A stretch of 64,000 nt of DNA from JAFCUW01 sp049897565 (GTDB taxonomy: Bacteria > Pseudomonadota > Gammaproteobacteria > Burkholderiales > Burkholderiaceae_D). Numbering within the stretch: position 1 is the stretch's first letter; each line of letters starts with the position of its first letter. Below the pieces are notes generated by a model. That model was not told where the DNA came from and made no database searches. It saw only the letters and a program-made list of their open reading frames with translations. Shown here piece after piece: positions 17,964-26,578 of the stretch. The stretch lies in assembly GCF_049897565.1 (NCBI RefSeq), contig NZ_JAFCWM010000014.1, positions 104,381 to 168,380 on the forward strand, read 5' to 3'. The translations under genes were made by a program, and so were the position numbers.

Positions 17964-19127
17964 CTAAGGCGCCGCGCTCACCGCTTGCGCTTTGACGACC
18001 CGGTTGCGCCCGCCCGCCTTGGCCGCCTGCAGCGCGTCGTCGGCGCGCCTGAACAGGCTGACGGTGGTGTCGTCGGCGCGGATGGTGGTCACGCCGAAGC
18101 TGGCGGTCATGCCGATCATCGCGCGCTCGCCCTTGACCGGGCTGGCCTCGATGGCGATGCGCATGCGCTCGGCCACCAGCGCCGCTTCCGGCAAGGCGGT
18201 GCGCGGCAGCAGGATGGCAAATTGAACGCCAACCATGCGGCCGAGCTGGTCGCTGTCGCGCATGTGGCGCTTGCATACCTCGACCACGGCGCGCAGCACG
18301 TTGTCGCCGGCCGGATGGCCGTAGCTGTCGTTGACGCGCTTGAACTGGTCGAGGTCGAACAGCACCAGCGCGGTCGGCAGGCCTGGCCGGCGCGCCAGCG
18401 ACAGCCAGGGCGCCAGCGCGATGAAGAAGCCGCGCCGGTTCGGGCAATCGGTGAGCTTGTCGACCACCGCCAGGCGCTCGATGTCGGCCTGCACCTGCTC
18501 GCGCGTGAGCAGCAGGTAGCCGAAGCCGTTCCCCAGCATCAGCAGATAGAAGGCGGCCGAGGACCACAGCTGCAACATGGTGTTGCTGATCCAGCCCCAG
18601 CCGCCCGGCATGGTCAGCACCATCACGCCGCGCGCGGCCACCAGCAGCGCCAGCAGCGCGGTGGCGATGGCGACGAAGCGGCGCAGCATCGTCGCGTCGC
18701 GCCAGCGAAGCGCCAGCGCGGCGGCGCCGGACAGGTAGAAGGCGCCGAGGATGAGCGAACTGGCCACCGTGCGCAGACCCGTCTCGTCGATGATGTAGCA
18801 GGCGATGAACACGCCGATCGCCAGGATCAGCAGCCACAAGGTGGGACGGCGCCAGCGCGTGCGCTCGGCCGCTTCCCACATCGCGCCCGCTTCCAGCGCC
18901 ACGCCGACGAACAGGATCGAATAGCCAAGCGGGATCGAGATCGGGTCGGGCACCACGCCGCTGCCGCGGAAGTACAGCAGCAGCCAGGCCGCCGCCTGGC
19001 ATTGCTTGGCGACCGACCAGGTCGACAAGGTCAGCGATTTTTTGCGCTCGTACTCGAAGAAGAACAACGCGGCGCACAGCGACAGGTTACCCAGCGCCAG
19101 CGCAAACACCATCGTGGTGGTATCCAT
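17964..19127 (-). CDS. membrane GGDEF-domain protein with degenerate active site
   Basis: A 387-residue protein with about seven N-terminal membrane helices (residues 5-215) and a C-terminal GGDEF domain (about 220-380). The domain keeps DKLTDCPNRRGFF, LVLFDLDQFKRVNDSYGH and AGDNVLRAVVEV, and ends with FRRADDALQAAKAGGRN. The catalytic loop, usually RxGGDEF, reads RMVGVQFAILLP here, so the GG(D/E)EF residues are lost. Diguanylate cyclase activity is therefore doubtful; it may be a c-di-GMP or GTP sensor or a protein-interaction module. It is transcribed with its own start 13 bases before the next minus-strand gene. Confidence 0.9.
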   Translation of the reverse strand: MDTTTMVFALALGNLSLCAALFFFEYERKKSLTLSTWSVAKQCQAAAWLLLYFRGSGVVPDPISIPLGYSILFVGVALEAGAMWEAAERTRWRRPTLWLLILAIGVFIACYIIDETGLRTVASSLILGAFYLSGAAALALRWRDATMLRRFVAIATALLALLVAARGVMVLTMPGGWGWISNTMLQLWSSAAFYLLMLGNGFGYLLLTREQVQADIERLAVVDKLTDCPNRRGFFIALAPWLSLARRPGLPTALVLFDLDQFKRVNDSYGHPAGDNVLRAVVEVCKRHMRDSDQLGRMVGVQFAILLPRTALPEAALVAERMRIAIEASPVKGERAMIGMTASFGVTTIRADDTTVSLFRRADDALQAAKAGGRNRVVKAQAVSAAP

Positions 19128-19140
19128 CCGGGCGCTCGCC

Positions 19141-19416
19141 TCAGACTTCGTGTTCGACGTTGCTGCTGCCGTCGCCGATCTTGCTGGCCCAGGCGTGGAC
19201 GAAGTACTGCTTTTCGGCGTCGCTCGGGGCGTCGCTCCAGAACACGATCAGCGTGCCCTTGTGGTCGTGGATCTGGGTGACCTTCTCGATCAAGCGATCG
19301 CAGGCGCTGCCGCCGGCCAGCGCCATCACGTATCCATACACGCGGCTGAGCCGCTCGAGGCGGTCCGGTTCGGTCAGGCTGTTGGTCGCGGTAATGGTGG
19401 GGTGATCTAAAAACAT
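19141..19416 (-). CDS. small conserved-looking protein of unknown function
   Basis: A 91-residue acidic soluble protein, beginning MFLDHPTITATNSLTEPDRL and containing VYGYVMALAGGSACDRLIEK and GTLIVFWSDAPSDAEKQYFV. No domain is recognised. It ends 13 bases before the start of the degenerate GGDEF gene, so the two are probably cotranscribed and may share a role. Confidence 0.7.
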   Translation of the reverse strand: MFLDHPTITATNSLTEPDRLERLSRVYGYVMALAGGSACDRLIEKVTQIHDHKGTLIVFWSDAPSDAEKQYFVHAWASKIGDGSSNVEHEV

Positions 19417-19509
19417 GGGGTCTCCGTCAGCGATGGATCAGCTTATCAGAAACCTGTGCTGGGAAACAAGGTATGTCCCCGCGCGACGACGCTCGCATAT
19501 ACTGGGGCC

Positions 19510-20331
19510 ATGTCCGCGCTTCCTGCCCAGTCATCCGCCCAGTCGCCTTCTTCGCCGCCATCGCCGCCACTGGTGCGCACCCTCGGCGACGTGCGCACGC
19601 TCGAATTCATGCCGGGCAACGTGCAAAGCGAGATGCGCCTGTCGCGCCCCGGCCGGCTGATGCTGGCCTATTCGCGCGCGATGATGTGCTTCGCGCTGTT
19701 CGTGCCGCGCCCGCGCCACATCGTGATGGTGGGCCTGGGCGGCGGCTCGCTCGCCAAGTTCTGCTACCGTCACTTCCCAAGCGCGCGCATCAGCGTCATC
19801 GAACTGCGCGCCGACGTCATCGCGCTGCGAGCGCAGTTTTGCGTGCCGGCCGACGACGATCGCTTCCGGGTGGTGCATGCCGACGCCGCCGCCTGGATTG
19901 CGCAAGCCGGCGCGGGCAGCATCGACGTGCTCGTGGTCGACGGCTTCGACGCAGCGGGCCTGCCGCCGGCGCTGTGCAGCTCGCGCTTTTATGCCAACTG
20001 TCGGCGCGCGCTGCGCCACGGCGGCGTGCTGGTGGCGAACGTCTTCAGCTACGATCCGCAATACCAGGCAATGCTGGGCCGGCTGCGCCTGATGTTCGGC
20101 AGCCAGGTGTGCTGGTTCGACAAGGTGGCCGGCAACAACTGCATCCTGTTTGCCGTCAAGGCGCCGCTCGACCTTGGCGCCGGCGCCACTGCGGACACGG
20201 CGGCGGCGCGCGCGCTGCGGCTGCGCCGGCTGGTCGGACGCCGCCACGGCAGCGGCGTCGGCCTGCTGAACCGGCTGCTGGTGCGCGCGCTGGTCACCTA
20301 CCTTGCGATGCGGCACAATGTTTTAAAATGA
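19510..20331 (+). CDS. spermidine synthase-like methyltransferase-fold protein
   Basis: A 273-residue Rossmann-fold protein of the spermidine synthase superfamily. It has the SAM/decarboxy-SAM-binding glycine loop HIVMVGLGGGSLAKFCYRHF (about 77-96), then ISVIELRADVIALRAQF, DDRFRVVHADAAAWIAQ and the Asp-rich IDVLVVDGFDAAGLPPAL. It is shorter than SpeE and lacks a clear putrescine-site string, so polyamine synthesis is not assured. The start at 19510 (MSALPAQSS) is chosen because the residues further upstream look non-coding. Confidence 0.82.
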   Translation: MSALPAQSSAQSPSSPPSPPLVRTLGDVRTLEFMPGNVQSEMRLSRPGRLMLAYSRAMMCFALFVPRPRHIVMVGLGGGSLAKFCYRHFPSARISVIELRADVIALRAQFCVPADDDRFRVVHADAAAWIAQAGAGSIDVLVVDGFDAAGLPPALCSSRFYANCRRALRHGGVLVANVFSYDPQYQAMLGRLRLMFGSQVCWFDKVAGNNCILFAVKAPLDLGAGATADTAAARALRLRRLVGRRHGSGVGLLNRLLVRALVTYLAMRHNVLK

Positions 20332-20457
20332 CAACGTATTCCGCAATACCTGTTGCTACCGAACAATTCATTTGCGCATTGCAACGAGGATGTGACACAC
20401 TACCGTCTCCATGAGGAGCCGGCCCGGCTTCTTGCCACCACAGGAATGCCCGGGACA

Positions 20458-23364
20458 ATGCCGCGCCGCCCGCAGTTTTCGCTCGCTGTCGCCACTGCCC
20501 TCACGCTGGGCAGCGGGCTGGCTGCGACCGCCGCGATGTTCGTCGCCGTCAGCCATCTCGAGTACGACAAGATCAACCTGGCCTTCGAGCAGCGCGCCAA
20601 CGTGCGCATCGGCGCCATCCGCGCCGGCCTCGACGCTGCTGTCGAAGTGGTGCAGGTGACGAACCAGCTGTTTGTTACCGTCGAAACCGTTACGCGCCAT
20701 CAGTTCCACGACTACACCGCCCCGCTGCTGCAGCGCTACCCGTTCATCCGCGCCTTCAATTACCGCCGCGTCATCGGCGACGCCGAGCGCGCCGGCTTCG
20801 AGGCGGGCCTGCAGATGGCGCGTCCGGGCAGCGGCATCGTCGACATCGTCGACGGCAAGCCGGTGCCGGCGCCGCGCCGCGCGCGCTACGCGCCGGTCGA
20901 GTTTGTCGAGCCGCTGGCCGGCAACGAGTTCGCCTTCGGCATGGACACCGCCACCAGCGCCGAAGTGGTCGACACGCTGGCGCGCGCCATCGACGGCGGG
21001 CGCGCCACCGCCACCGGCCTGGTCAGCCTAGTGCACAACAAGCGGCCGCAGGCCGGCTTCATGGTCATCATGCCGGTGTACCGCCATGCGGCGCCGACGG
21101 CGACGCCGGCCGAGCGACGCGCCGCGTTGGTCGGCGACACCGCCGCCATCATCCGCGCCGAAGAGCTGGTGCACAGCATCCTGATCAGCAACAATTTGCT
21201 CGACGACGCCAACCTGCGCGTGGTGGCGTACGCGGGCGGGCCCGGCGGCGCGATGATCCCGGTGTTCGACAGTGACGGCAGCGGCTCGGCGGCCGCGCCC
21301 GTTGCGCCGGCGCCGGCCGCGCGCTCGCTGCTGGCCAGCGTCGCTCAGCGGGTCGCGCTCGACCAGCAACCGAGCCTTGCGCGCAACCTCGACGTCGCCG
21401 GCCAGCCGTGGCGCGTCGAAGTGGTCGAGCAGCCGCGGCCGTTCCTGGGTGAGCATTTCGGCTCGCTGCTGGTGCTCGTCGGCGGCCTGCTGATGACGTT
21501 CCTGATGAGCGCGCTGGTGCAGGCCATGGTGCGGCGCTCGCGGCGGGTACAGCAGCTGGTGCAGGAGCGCACCGCCGACCTCAATTTGTCGAACCAGCGC
21601 CTGATCCATGACGTGCTCGAACGCCGCCGCACCGAAAAGGCGCTGCAGGAGAGCGAGCAGCGCTTCCGCCAGCTGGTGTCGATGTCGTCGGACTGGTACT
21701 GGGAGCAGGACGAGCAGTTCCATTACACGGCCATTACCGGCGGCTTTGGCGAAAAGGCCGGCGTCGCCGCCGAGCGGCTGCTCGGCAAGTCGCGCTGGGA
21801 CGGCGTGCCAGGCATGGAAGAGTCCGAGTGGGGCCAGGCCCACATCGCGCAGCTGCGCGCGCACGAGAATTTCACCGACCTCGAGTACCCGATGGTCGAC
21901 GACCAGGGCGGCGTGCGCTGGTTCTGCGTCAACGGCGAGCCGGTGTTCGACGAGCTCGGCGTGTTCCGCGGCTACCGCGGCACCGGCACCGACATCACCG
22001 CGCGCAAGCTGTCCGAACAGCGCATCCACCATGTCGCCCAGCACGATGTGCTGACCGGCTTGCCCAACCGCAGCCTGCTGCAGGACCGCCTCGGCCAGGC
22101 GATCGCCTATTCGATGCGCTCGCTGCACCCGGTGTGGGTGATGCTGATCGACCTCGACCGCTTCAAGTTCGTCAACGACAGCATGGGCCACAAGGCCGGC
22201 GACGTCCTGCTGATGACGGTAGCGGCGCGGCTGCGCTCGGCGTTGCGCGATACCGACACCGTGGCGCGCCTGTCGGGCGACGAATTCGTCGTCATCCTCA
22301 GCGAACACGTCGACCAGAGGCTGTCGGTCGACATCGTGCAGCGCCTGATGGATTCGGTGGCGCAGCCGGTCATGCTGGGCAGCAAAGAATTCTTCGTCAC
22401 CTGCAGCATCGGCGTGGCGGTGTACCCGACCGACGGCGCCCCGCCCGACAGCCTGATCGAGCACGCCGACATCGCCATGTACCGCGCCAAGAAGCTCGGC
22501 CGCAACAACTTCCAGTTCTACACGCCGGCGATGAACGAGGACGCGATGGAGCGGGTGCGCATCGAGGGCGCGCTGCGCAACGCGCTCGAGCGCGACGAAT
22601 TCGTGCTGCACTACCAGCCGCAGGTGGACCTGGCGAGCGGCGAGATTGTCGGCATGGAAGCGCTGCTGCGCTGGCAGCATCCGGAGATGGGCATGGTGGC
22701 GCCGAGCCGCTTCATCGGCGTGGCCGAGGAAACCGGCCTGATCGTGCCGATCGGCGCCTGGGTGATGCGCGCGGCGTGCCAGCAGAACCAGACCTGGCAG
22801 GATGAAGGCCTGGGCAAGCTGCGGGTGGCCGTCAACCTGTCGGCGCGCCAGTTCGGCGCCGCCAACCTGATCGCCGACATCCGCCGCGTGCTGGCCGAGA
22901 CGGGCCTGGCGCCCGCCTGCCTCGAGATCGAGCTGACCGAGAGCCTGTTCATGAGCGACGTCACCCTGGCCGTCGAACTGCTGCACGGCATGAAGGCACT
23001 TGGCGTGAATTTGTCGATCGACGACTTCGGCACTGGTTACTCGAGCCTGTCGTACCTGTCGCGCTTCCCGATCGATGTGCTCAAGATCGACCGCTCTTTT
23101 GTTGCCGAGATCACGCGCGACTCGAATGACGCCGCCATCGTCGCGTCGATCATCGCTCTGGCCCACAACCTGAAGCTGGCGGTCATTGCCGAAGGCGTCG
23201 AGACCGAAGAGCAGCTCGACTACCTGCGCCGCCACGGCTGCGACGAAATGCAGGGCTACTACTTCAGCCGGCCGCTGCCGGCCCACGAATTCGAGCAACT
23301 GGTGCGCCAGCAACGGCGCCTGCCGCTGCTTGAGGCAATAGCGCCCGACATCCTGGTCGCCTGA
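20458..23364 (+). CDS. CHASE-PAS-GGDEF-EAL c-di-GMP turnover protein
   Basis: A 968-residue membrane sensor. It has an N-terminal helix (about 8-30), a periplasmic CHASE domain (about 50-260; PFIRAFNYRRVIGDAERAGF), a second helix (about 340-360), a PAS domain (about 400-515), a GGDEF domain and an EAL domain. The GGDEF loop is RLSGDEFVVIL, an SGDEF variant. The EAL domain keeps EALLRWQHP, NLSARQF, ELTES, DDFGTGYSSLSYL, KIDRSF and EGVET, so phosphodiesterase activity is likely. The start is uncertain: ATGs at 20446 and 20458 share a nearby AGGA. Confidence 0.93.
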   Translation: MPRRPQFSLAVATALTLGSGLAATAAMFVAVSHLEYDKINLAFEQRANVRIGAIRAGLDAAVEVVQVTNQLFVTVETVTRHQFHDYTAPLLQRYPFIRAFNYRRVIGDAERAGFEAGLQMARPGSGIVDIVDGKPVPAPRRARYAPVEFVEPLAGNEFAFGMDTATSAEVVDTLARAIDGGRATATGLVSLVHNKRPQAGFMVIMPVYRHAAPTATPAERRAALVGDTAAIIRAEELVHSILISNNLLDDANLRVVAYAGGPGGAMIPVFDSDGSGSAAAPVAPAPAARSLLASVAQRVALDQQPSLARNLDVAGQPWRVEVVEQPRPFLGEHFGSLLVLVGGLLMTFLMSALVQAMVRRSRRVQQLVQERTADLNLSNQRLIHDVLERRRTEKALQESEQRFRQLVSMSSDWYWEQDEQFHYTAITGGFGEKAGVAAERLLGKSRWDGVPGMEESEWGQAHIAQLRAHENFTDLEYPMVDDQGGVRWFCVNGEPVFDELGVFRGYRGTGTDITARKLSEQRIHHVAQHDVLTGLPNRSLLQDRLGQAIAYSMRSLHPVWVMLIDLDRFKFVNDSMGHKAGDVLLMTVAARLRSALRDTDTVARLSGDEFVVILSEHVDQRLSVDIVQRLMDSVAQPVMLGSKEFFVTCSIGVAVYPTDGAPPDSLIEHADIAMYRAKKLGRNNFQFYTPAMNEDAMERVRIEGALRNALERDEFVLHYQPQVDLASGEIVGMEALLRWQHPEMGMVAPSRFIGVAEETGLIVPIGAWVMRAACQQNQTWQDEGLGKLRVAVNLSARQFGAANLIADIRRVLAETGLAPACLEIELTESLFMSDVTLAVELLHGMKALGVNLSIDDFGTGYSSLSYLSRFPIDVLKIDRSFVAEITRDSNDAAIVASIIALAHNLKLAVIAEGVETEEQLDYLRRHGCDEMQGYYFSRPLPAHEFEQLVRQQRRLPLLEAIAPDILVA

Positions 23365-23372
23365 CCGCCCCC

Positions 23373-23398
23373 AAAAATCGGGGTCAGCCCCGATTTTT
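23373..23398 (+). terminator. strong hairpin terminator carrying the GGGGTCAG repeat core
   Basis: AAAAATCGGGG (23373-23383) and CCCCGATTTTT (23388-23398) form a perfect 11-bp stem with a TCAG loop and a T-run, nine bases after the GGDEF-EAL stop. A second half-copy, GGGCCTGACCCCGATTTTT, lies at about 23436-23456. It is both a terminator and a member of the dispersed repeat family. Confidence 0.8.
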
Positions 23399-23590
23399 GT
23401 TCGGCCAAGGCAAGAACTACCTGCTAAAAAAACCGGGCCTGACCCCGATTTTTAAAGTGTGTCCAAATAGCAAACTTTCTCATGGTGAAATCGACATCAT
23501 CCGATGTTTTTGGTTTATCATCCTTGCATCACGCAAAATGGTCCATCAGAGACATTCCAGCGCAGTCCACCATTGAAAACTAGAGAAACT

Positions 23591-23794
23591 ATGAATTATC
23601 CTCGCGCACAGCTGAACCGCCACGACATCAAGCACCCGCGTACCGATTTCCGGACCCGCGATGTCGTCAACCAGGCCATCGCATCGATCCCGTCAGTCGG
23701 CCTGCAGCGCGCCGCTGAATTCCTGTCGGCGATGAACGTGCCGGCGGAAGTGGCGATCCGCACCCTGGTCTACCCGAACCGCCGCCGCCAGTAA
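23591..23794 (+). CDS. small basic protein of unknown function
   Basis: A 67-residue protein, MNYPRAQLNRHDIKHPRTDF followed by RTRDVVNQAIASIPSVGLQR and AAEFLSAMNVPAEVAIRTLV. It is basic at both ends (YPNRRRQ at the C-terminus), with an amphipathic middle and no signal peptide. The ATG at 23591 follows GAGAAAC. A strong terminator follows at 23921. No family is recognised, but the frame is bracketed by terminators and its codon use matches neighbouring genes. Confidence 0.7.
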   Translation: MNYPRAQLNRHDIKHPRTDFRTRDVVNQAIASIPSVGLQRAAEFLSAMNVPAEVAIRTLVYPNRRRQ

Positions 23795-23920
23795 GCCCCT
23801 GCGCCCGGCCGACAGCGGCCGATGCCGCCCGCGTTTTCCTGCACATGCGACGCGGCGCGACTGTCACGTGGGTAAGTGGTTCGCGAACGACGGTAGACAG
23901 GGACGCGCTGCCAGAACAAG

Positions 23921-23947
23921 AAACCGGGCCTCAGCCCGGTTTTTTTT
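23921..23947. terminator. bidirectional terminator between convergent genes
   Basis: AAACCGGGC (23921-23929) pairs with GCCCGGTTT (23934-23942) around a CTCA loop, followed by more T residues to 23947. It serves the plus-strand small gene and, through its A-run, the convergent minus-strand gene. Confidence 0.8.
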
Positions 23948-23953
23948 CATCGA

Positions 23954-24337
23954 TTACTTCAACTTATCCTGGGCCTCGATATCGGCCAGCGATTCGCGCC
24001 CCTTGTCGGTGACGCCGTAACCGCCCTCTTCGCGCGCAACAATGTGCGACTTCTTGCCGAGGAATACAGCGACATCGGCATCGAGCTTGGCTGCCGGATC
24101 GGCCGACACGGCGCGCAGGCCGCCGATGCAGCGGCGCAGAAACAAGGTTTGCTGCCCTTTGTCGGTCAATGCCAGCCGGCCGTCTTTGCCGTACTGGATC
24201 ATCTTCAGGCCCGACAGCCGCTTGGCGTTGCGCCCGACGCAGGCGTTTACCTTGTCGTGGGCGGCGCCGCGCTCGACGTGGCCGAGCGCGTCATATTCAT
24301 CCGTAGTCAATTTCTCGTTCTTCATTACCGCTTTCAT
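23954..24337 (-). CDS. unknown 127-aa protein, possibly winged-helix-like
   Basis: The protein starts MKAVMKNEKLTTDEYDALGH and contains KRLSGLKMIQYGKDGRLALT followed by DKGQQTLFLRRCIGGLRAV. It ends with EEGGYGVTDKGRESLADIEA. The pattern 'gly-leu-lys-met-ile-gln-tyr..gly-arg-leu-ala-leu-thr-asp-lys-gly' occurs twice in weak form ('..GGYGVTDKGRESL') and resembles the beta-wing and following helix of winged-helix proteins. That is a guess from pattern only. A start at the fifth codon (24325) is also possible. Confidence 0.65.
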   Translation of the reverse strand: MKAVMKNEKLTTDEYDALGHVERGAAHDKVNACVGRNAKRLSGLKMIQYGKDGRLALTDKGQQTLFLRRCIGGLRAVSADPAAKLDADVAVFLGKKSHIVAREEGGYGVTDKGRESLADIEAQDKLK

Positions 24338-24410
24338 GGTTAGCCGTTGCGGCGCCCATGGTACCTGCCCATTCCAACCACGGCAACCGGCAATCGCCGT
24401 CGCAGCGTGC

Positions 24411-24548
24411 TTATTTGAAGCTGCGTACCGCCAGCCAGATAAGGCCGATGCTGGCCGCCAGCGTCAGCGCAAGAAGCACGCGCATGCGCCGCGAGGCGTA
24501 GAACGGGGTGCGGCCGAGGTAGATCTTGTTGTGTAATGAATTGCCCAT
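24411..24548 (-). CDS. 45-aa single-helix membrane protein
   Basis: A short reverse-strand ORF: MGNSLHNKIYLGRTPFYASR, then RMRVLLALTLAASIGLIWLA and VRSFK. It has a basic N-terminal part and one clear membrane helix (about residues 23-41), with positive residues on both sides. It stands between two minus-strand small genes. The codon use and hydrophobic pattern support a real small membrane protein; its function is unknown. Confidence 0.55.
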   Translation of the reverse strand: MGNSLHNKIYLGRTPFYASRRMRVLLALTLAASIGLIWLAVRSFK

Positions 24549-24658
24549 GACGCTCTCCCGAACAAAAATGACTCTGATGAAGCAGTATAGAAAGCTTACG
24601 ACATTGAACTATGTGACGCCAGACACATTAGCAATATTTGTAGAGTCGAAGCAACACA

Positions 24659-24934
24659 ATGGCAAGGTCTTATTGCGCGACAGCGGCCCAGGGAGGCTGG
24701 TACGATCCACCGTTCGCATCACAGCACCCCAGGAGACGCCGCATCAACCAGGCACCCGCCCCGACCGACCCAAAAACCGCCCGTCCCATGCTCGACGAAG
24801 CCGATATCGGCAGCGGCGAGAAAACCCCGGGACAGAAAGAAACCGAGGAAATGATCCGCCAGATGCCGCCGCTGCCGTCCGCTAAATCCGGCGCCGACGA
24901 CAAGTCCAAGCCGGCCGAGCCAAACCGGCCGTAA
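24659..24934 (+). CDS. small disordered hydrophilic protein, unknown
   Basis: An ORF of 91 residues with an unstructured, Pro/Lys/Glu-rich C-terminal half: DEADIGSGEKTPGQKETEEM, then IRQMPPLPSAKSGADDKSK. The first 40 residues look less protein-like, and an in-frame ATG at 24788 would give a 48-residue product starting MLDEADIGSG. Neither start has a strong ribosome site. No family is recognised; it is convergent with the next small gene. Confidence 0.45.
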   Translation: MARSYCATAAQGGWYDPPFASQHPRRRRINQAPAPTDPKTARPMLDEADIGSGEKTPGQKETEEMIRQMPPLPSAKSGADDKSKPAEPNRP

Positions 24935-24940
24935 CGCTTG

Positions 24941-25168
24941 TTACAACATCAGGCCCGGGCCTGGCGCCGCTGCCGCCTTGATCGGCGGCTCCGGCAGGGT
25001 CGGTTCCTTGACCGGCGCGTGCGCCGGCGGCGGCACGTCGTCCGGATTCGGGTTCGGCCCCGGCGGTTGCGAGTCCGGATCCGTATCCGGGTCGGGGGTC
25101 GAATGCGCGCCGATGCTGCTGATGCCGCGGTCCCAGGCATGCTCGTTGCTCGGATCGATGTTGCTCAT
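24941..25168 (-). CDS. small proline-rich protein, unknown
   Basis: A 75-residue product: MSNIDPSNEHAWDRGISSIG, then HSTPDPDTDPDSQPPGPNPN and DDVPPPAHAPVKEPTLPEPP. It is acidic, Pro-rich and probably disordered, with no signal peptide. The ATG at 25168 has AAGG seven bases upstream; the longer frame upstream is out of character. Its role is unknown. Confidence 0.6.
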   Translation of the reverse strand: MSNIDPSNEHAWDRGISSIGAHSTPDPDTDPDSQPPGPNPNPDDVPPPAHAPVKEPTLPEPPIKAAAAPGPGLML

Positions 25169-25308
25169 GCTGTGCCTTTTCTGCCCAAAGCTTTGGGCCA
25201 AATAAATATCGTAGCGACTTGCGCCGCTACAATTTTGTCTAAAATCAAGCGCCCTCGGCGTCACCCCACCGGCAGTCGCGCCGACGCCACGATCTGTCCT
25301 GGGACCCG

Positions 25309-25530
25309 TCAGGACGCCAGCAGGTTGTCGATCTCGGTGCGCGCCACTTCGATGCCGGCAAAACGCGCCACGTCGGAGGTGGCATAGCCGCCCACCGTTT
25401 TCGAGCGCGCCCGCGGCTCGCCGCCGGCCAGGCTGGTGATGGTGTACTCGAAATCCCACAGGTCGCTGCAGTCCCTGATGGGCTCGACGTCGATGCGGTA
25501 GCCACGGTATTCTTCTACTGCTTGCTGCAT
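25309..25530 (-). CDS. small acidic protein of unknown function
   Basis: A 73-residue protein: MQQAVEEYRGYRIDVEPIRD, then CSDLWDFEYTITSLAGGEPR and SKTVGGYATSDVARFAGIEV. The 'YRGYRIDV...W.FEY.I' pattern suggests an alternating beta-strand small fold seen in several hypothetical proteins. The start has GGAGAAATGATATG upstream on the minus strand. No function is proposed. Confidence 0.65.
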   Translation of the reverse strand: MQQAVEEYRGYRIDVEPIRDCSDLWDFEYTITSLAGGEPRARSKTVGGYATSDVARFAGIEVARTEIDNLLAS

Positions 25531-25678
25531 ATCATTTCTCCATCAGTTTTTGGCAGACTAGCATGAAGGCCATTTTCGCCCGGCGCCCCCGCTTCAATCG
25601 TGCGGGGCGCAAGCGGCGCTTGCCGCAGAGCGCCTACCTTGTATATAGTTCAGCGCTGATCCTTGACGAGATGCCCAC

Positions 25679-26578
25679 ATGAAATCCCCCCTGCGCACCC
25701 TGCTCGCCGCCCTGCTGTGCTCTTTCGGTGGCGCCGCCGGCGCAGCCGCGCCGATGACGCTGGCCGACTACCTGGCCTTGAGCGGGCCGGCGCCGACGGC
25801 GAAGATTGCCTACGGCAGCGCGCCGTCGCAGTTTGTCGAGCTGTTCCGTCCGGTCGGCGACGGGCCGTTTCCGGTCGTCGTGCTGGTGCATGGCGGCTGC
25901 TGGACCATCAAGTTCGGCGGCATCGAGCAGATGCGCAACCTGGCCGGCGCGCTGGCCGCGCAAGGCATCGCCGTGTGGAACGTCGAATACCGCCGGGTCG
26001 ATGAAGACGGCGGCGGCTACCCGGGCACCTACCAGGACATGCATGGCGCGCTCGAGCTGCTGGGCGAACACGCCGGCCGCCACAAGCTCGACCTCGAACG
26101 CATCGTCGCGGTCGGCCATTCGGCCGGCGGCCAGCTGGTGCAGTGGATCGCCGGGCGCGCCAGGATTGCCCCGTCGAGCCCGCTGTTTCGGGCCAAGCCG
26201 CTGCCGGTGCACCAGATCATCAGCCTGGGCGGGCTGGCCGACCTGCGCCACGAGCGCGACCTGATCAAATCGAGCTGCGGGCGCGACACGGTCCAGCTGG
26301 CCGGCGAGGCCAGCAGCGCCAGGCCGGACATCTTCTCCGACACCAACGCCGCCGACCTGATGCCAAACGGCAGCAACACGGTGCTCATCACGGGCGAACT
26401 CGACACCGTCTCGCCGCCGCGCGTGGCCACCGACTATGCCGCCCGCGCCCGCGCCGCCGGCGACAGCGCCAGCGTCATCGTGCTGCCCGGCGCCAGCCAC
26501 TACGACGAGGTGGCCGCCAGTTCGCCGTCGTTCCAGCTGGTGCTGCCGGCAATCCGCAAGGCGCTCGGCCTGCCCTAG
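25679..26578 (+). CDS. secreted alpha/beta hydrolase (esterase-like)
   Basis: A 299-residue hydrolase with a signal peptide (MKSPLRTLLAALLCSFGGAA, then GAAAP). It shows the oxyanion-hole string VVVLVHGGCWTIKFGG, the nucleophile elbow AVGHSAGGQLVQW (Ser about 149), a late acidic site in ITGELDTVSPPR and a His in GASHYDEVAASS. This fits the kynurenine formamidase/esterase-like branch of alpha/beta hydrolases. The substrate is unknown and the location is probably periplasmic. Its stop directly abuts the convergent TerB-like gene with no spacer. Confidence 0.88.
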   Translation: MKSPLRTLLAALLCSFGGAAGAAAPMTLADYLALSGPAPTAKIAYGSAPSQFVELFRPVGDGPFPVVVLVHGGCWTIKFGGIEQMRNLAGALAAQGIAVWNVEYRRVDEDGGGYPGTYQDMHGALELLGEHAGRHKLDLERIVAVGHSAGGQLVQWIAGRARIAPSSPLFRAKPLPVHQIISLGGLADLRHERDLIKSSCGRDTVQLAGEASSARPDIFSDTNAADLMPNGSNTVLITGELDTVSPPRVATDYAARARAAGDSASVIVLPGASHYDEVAASSPSFQLVLPAIRKALGLP

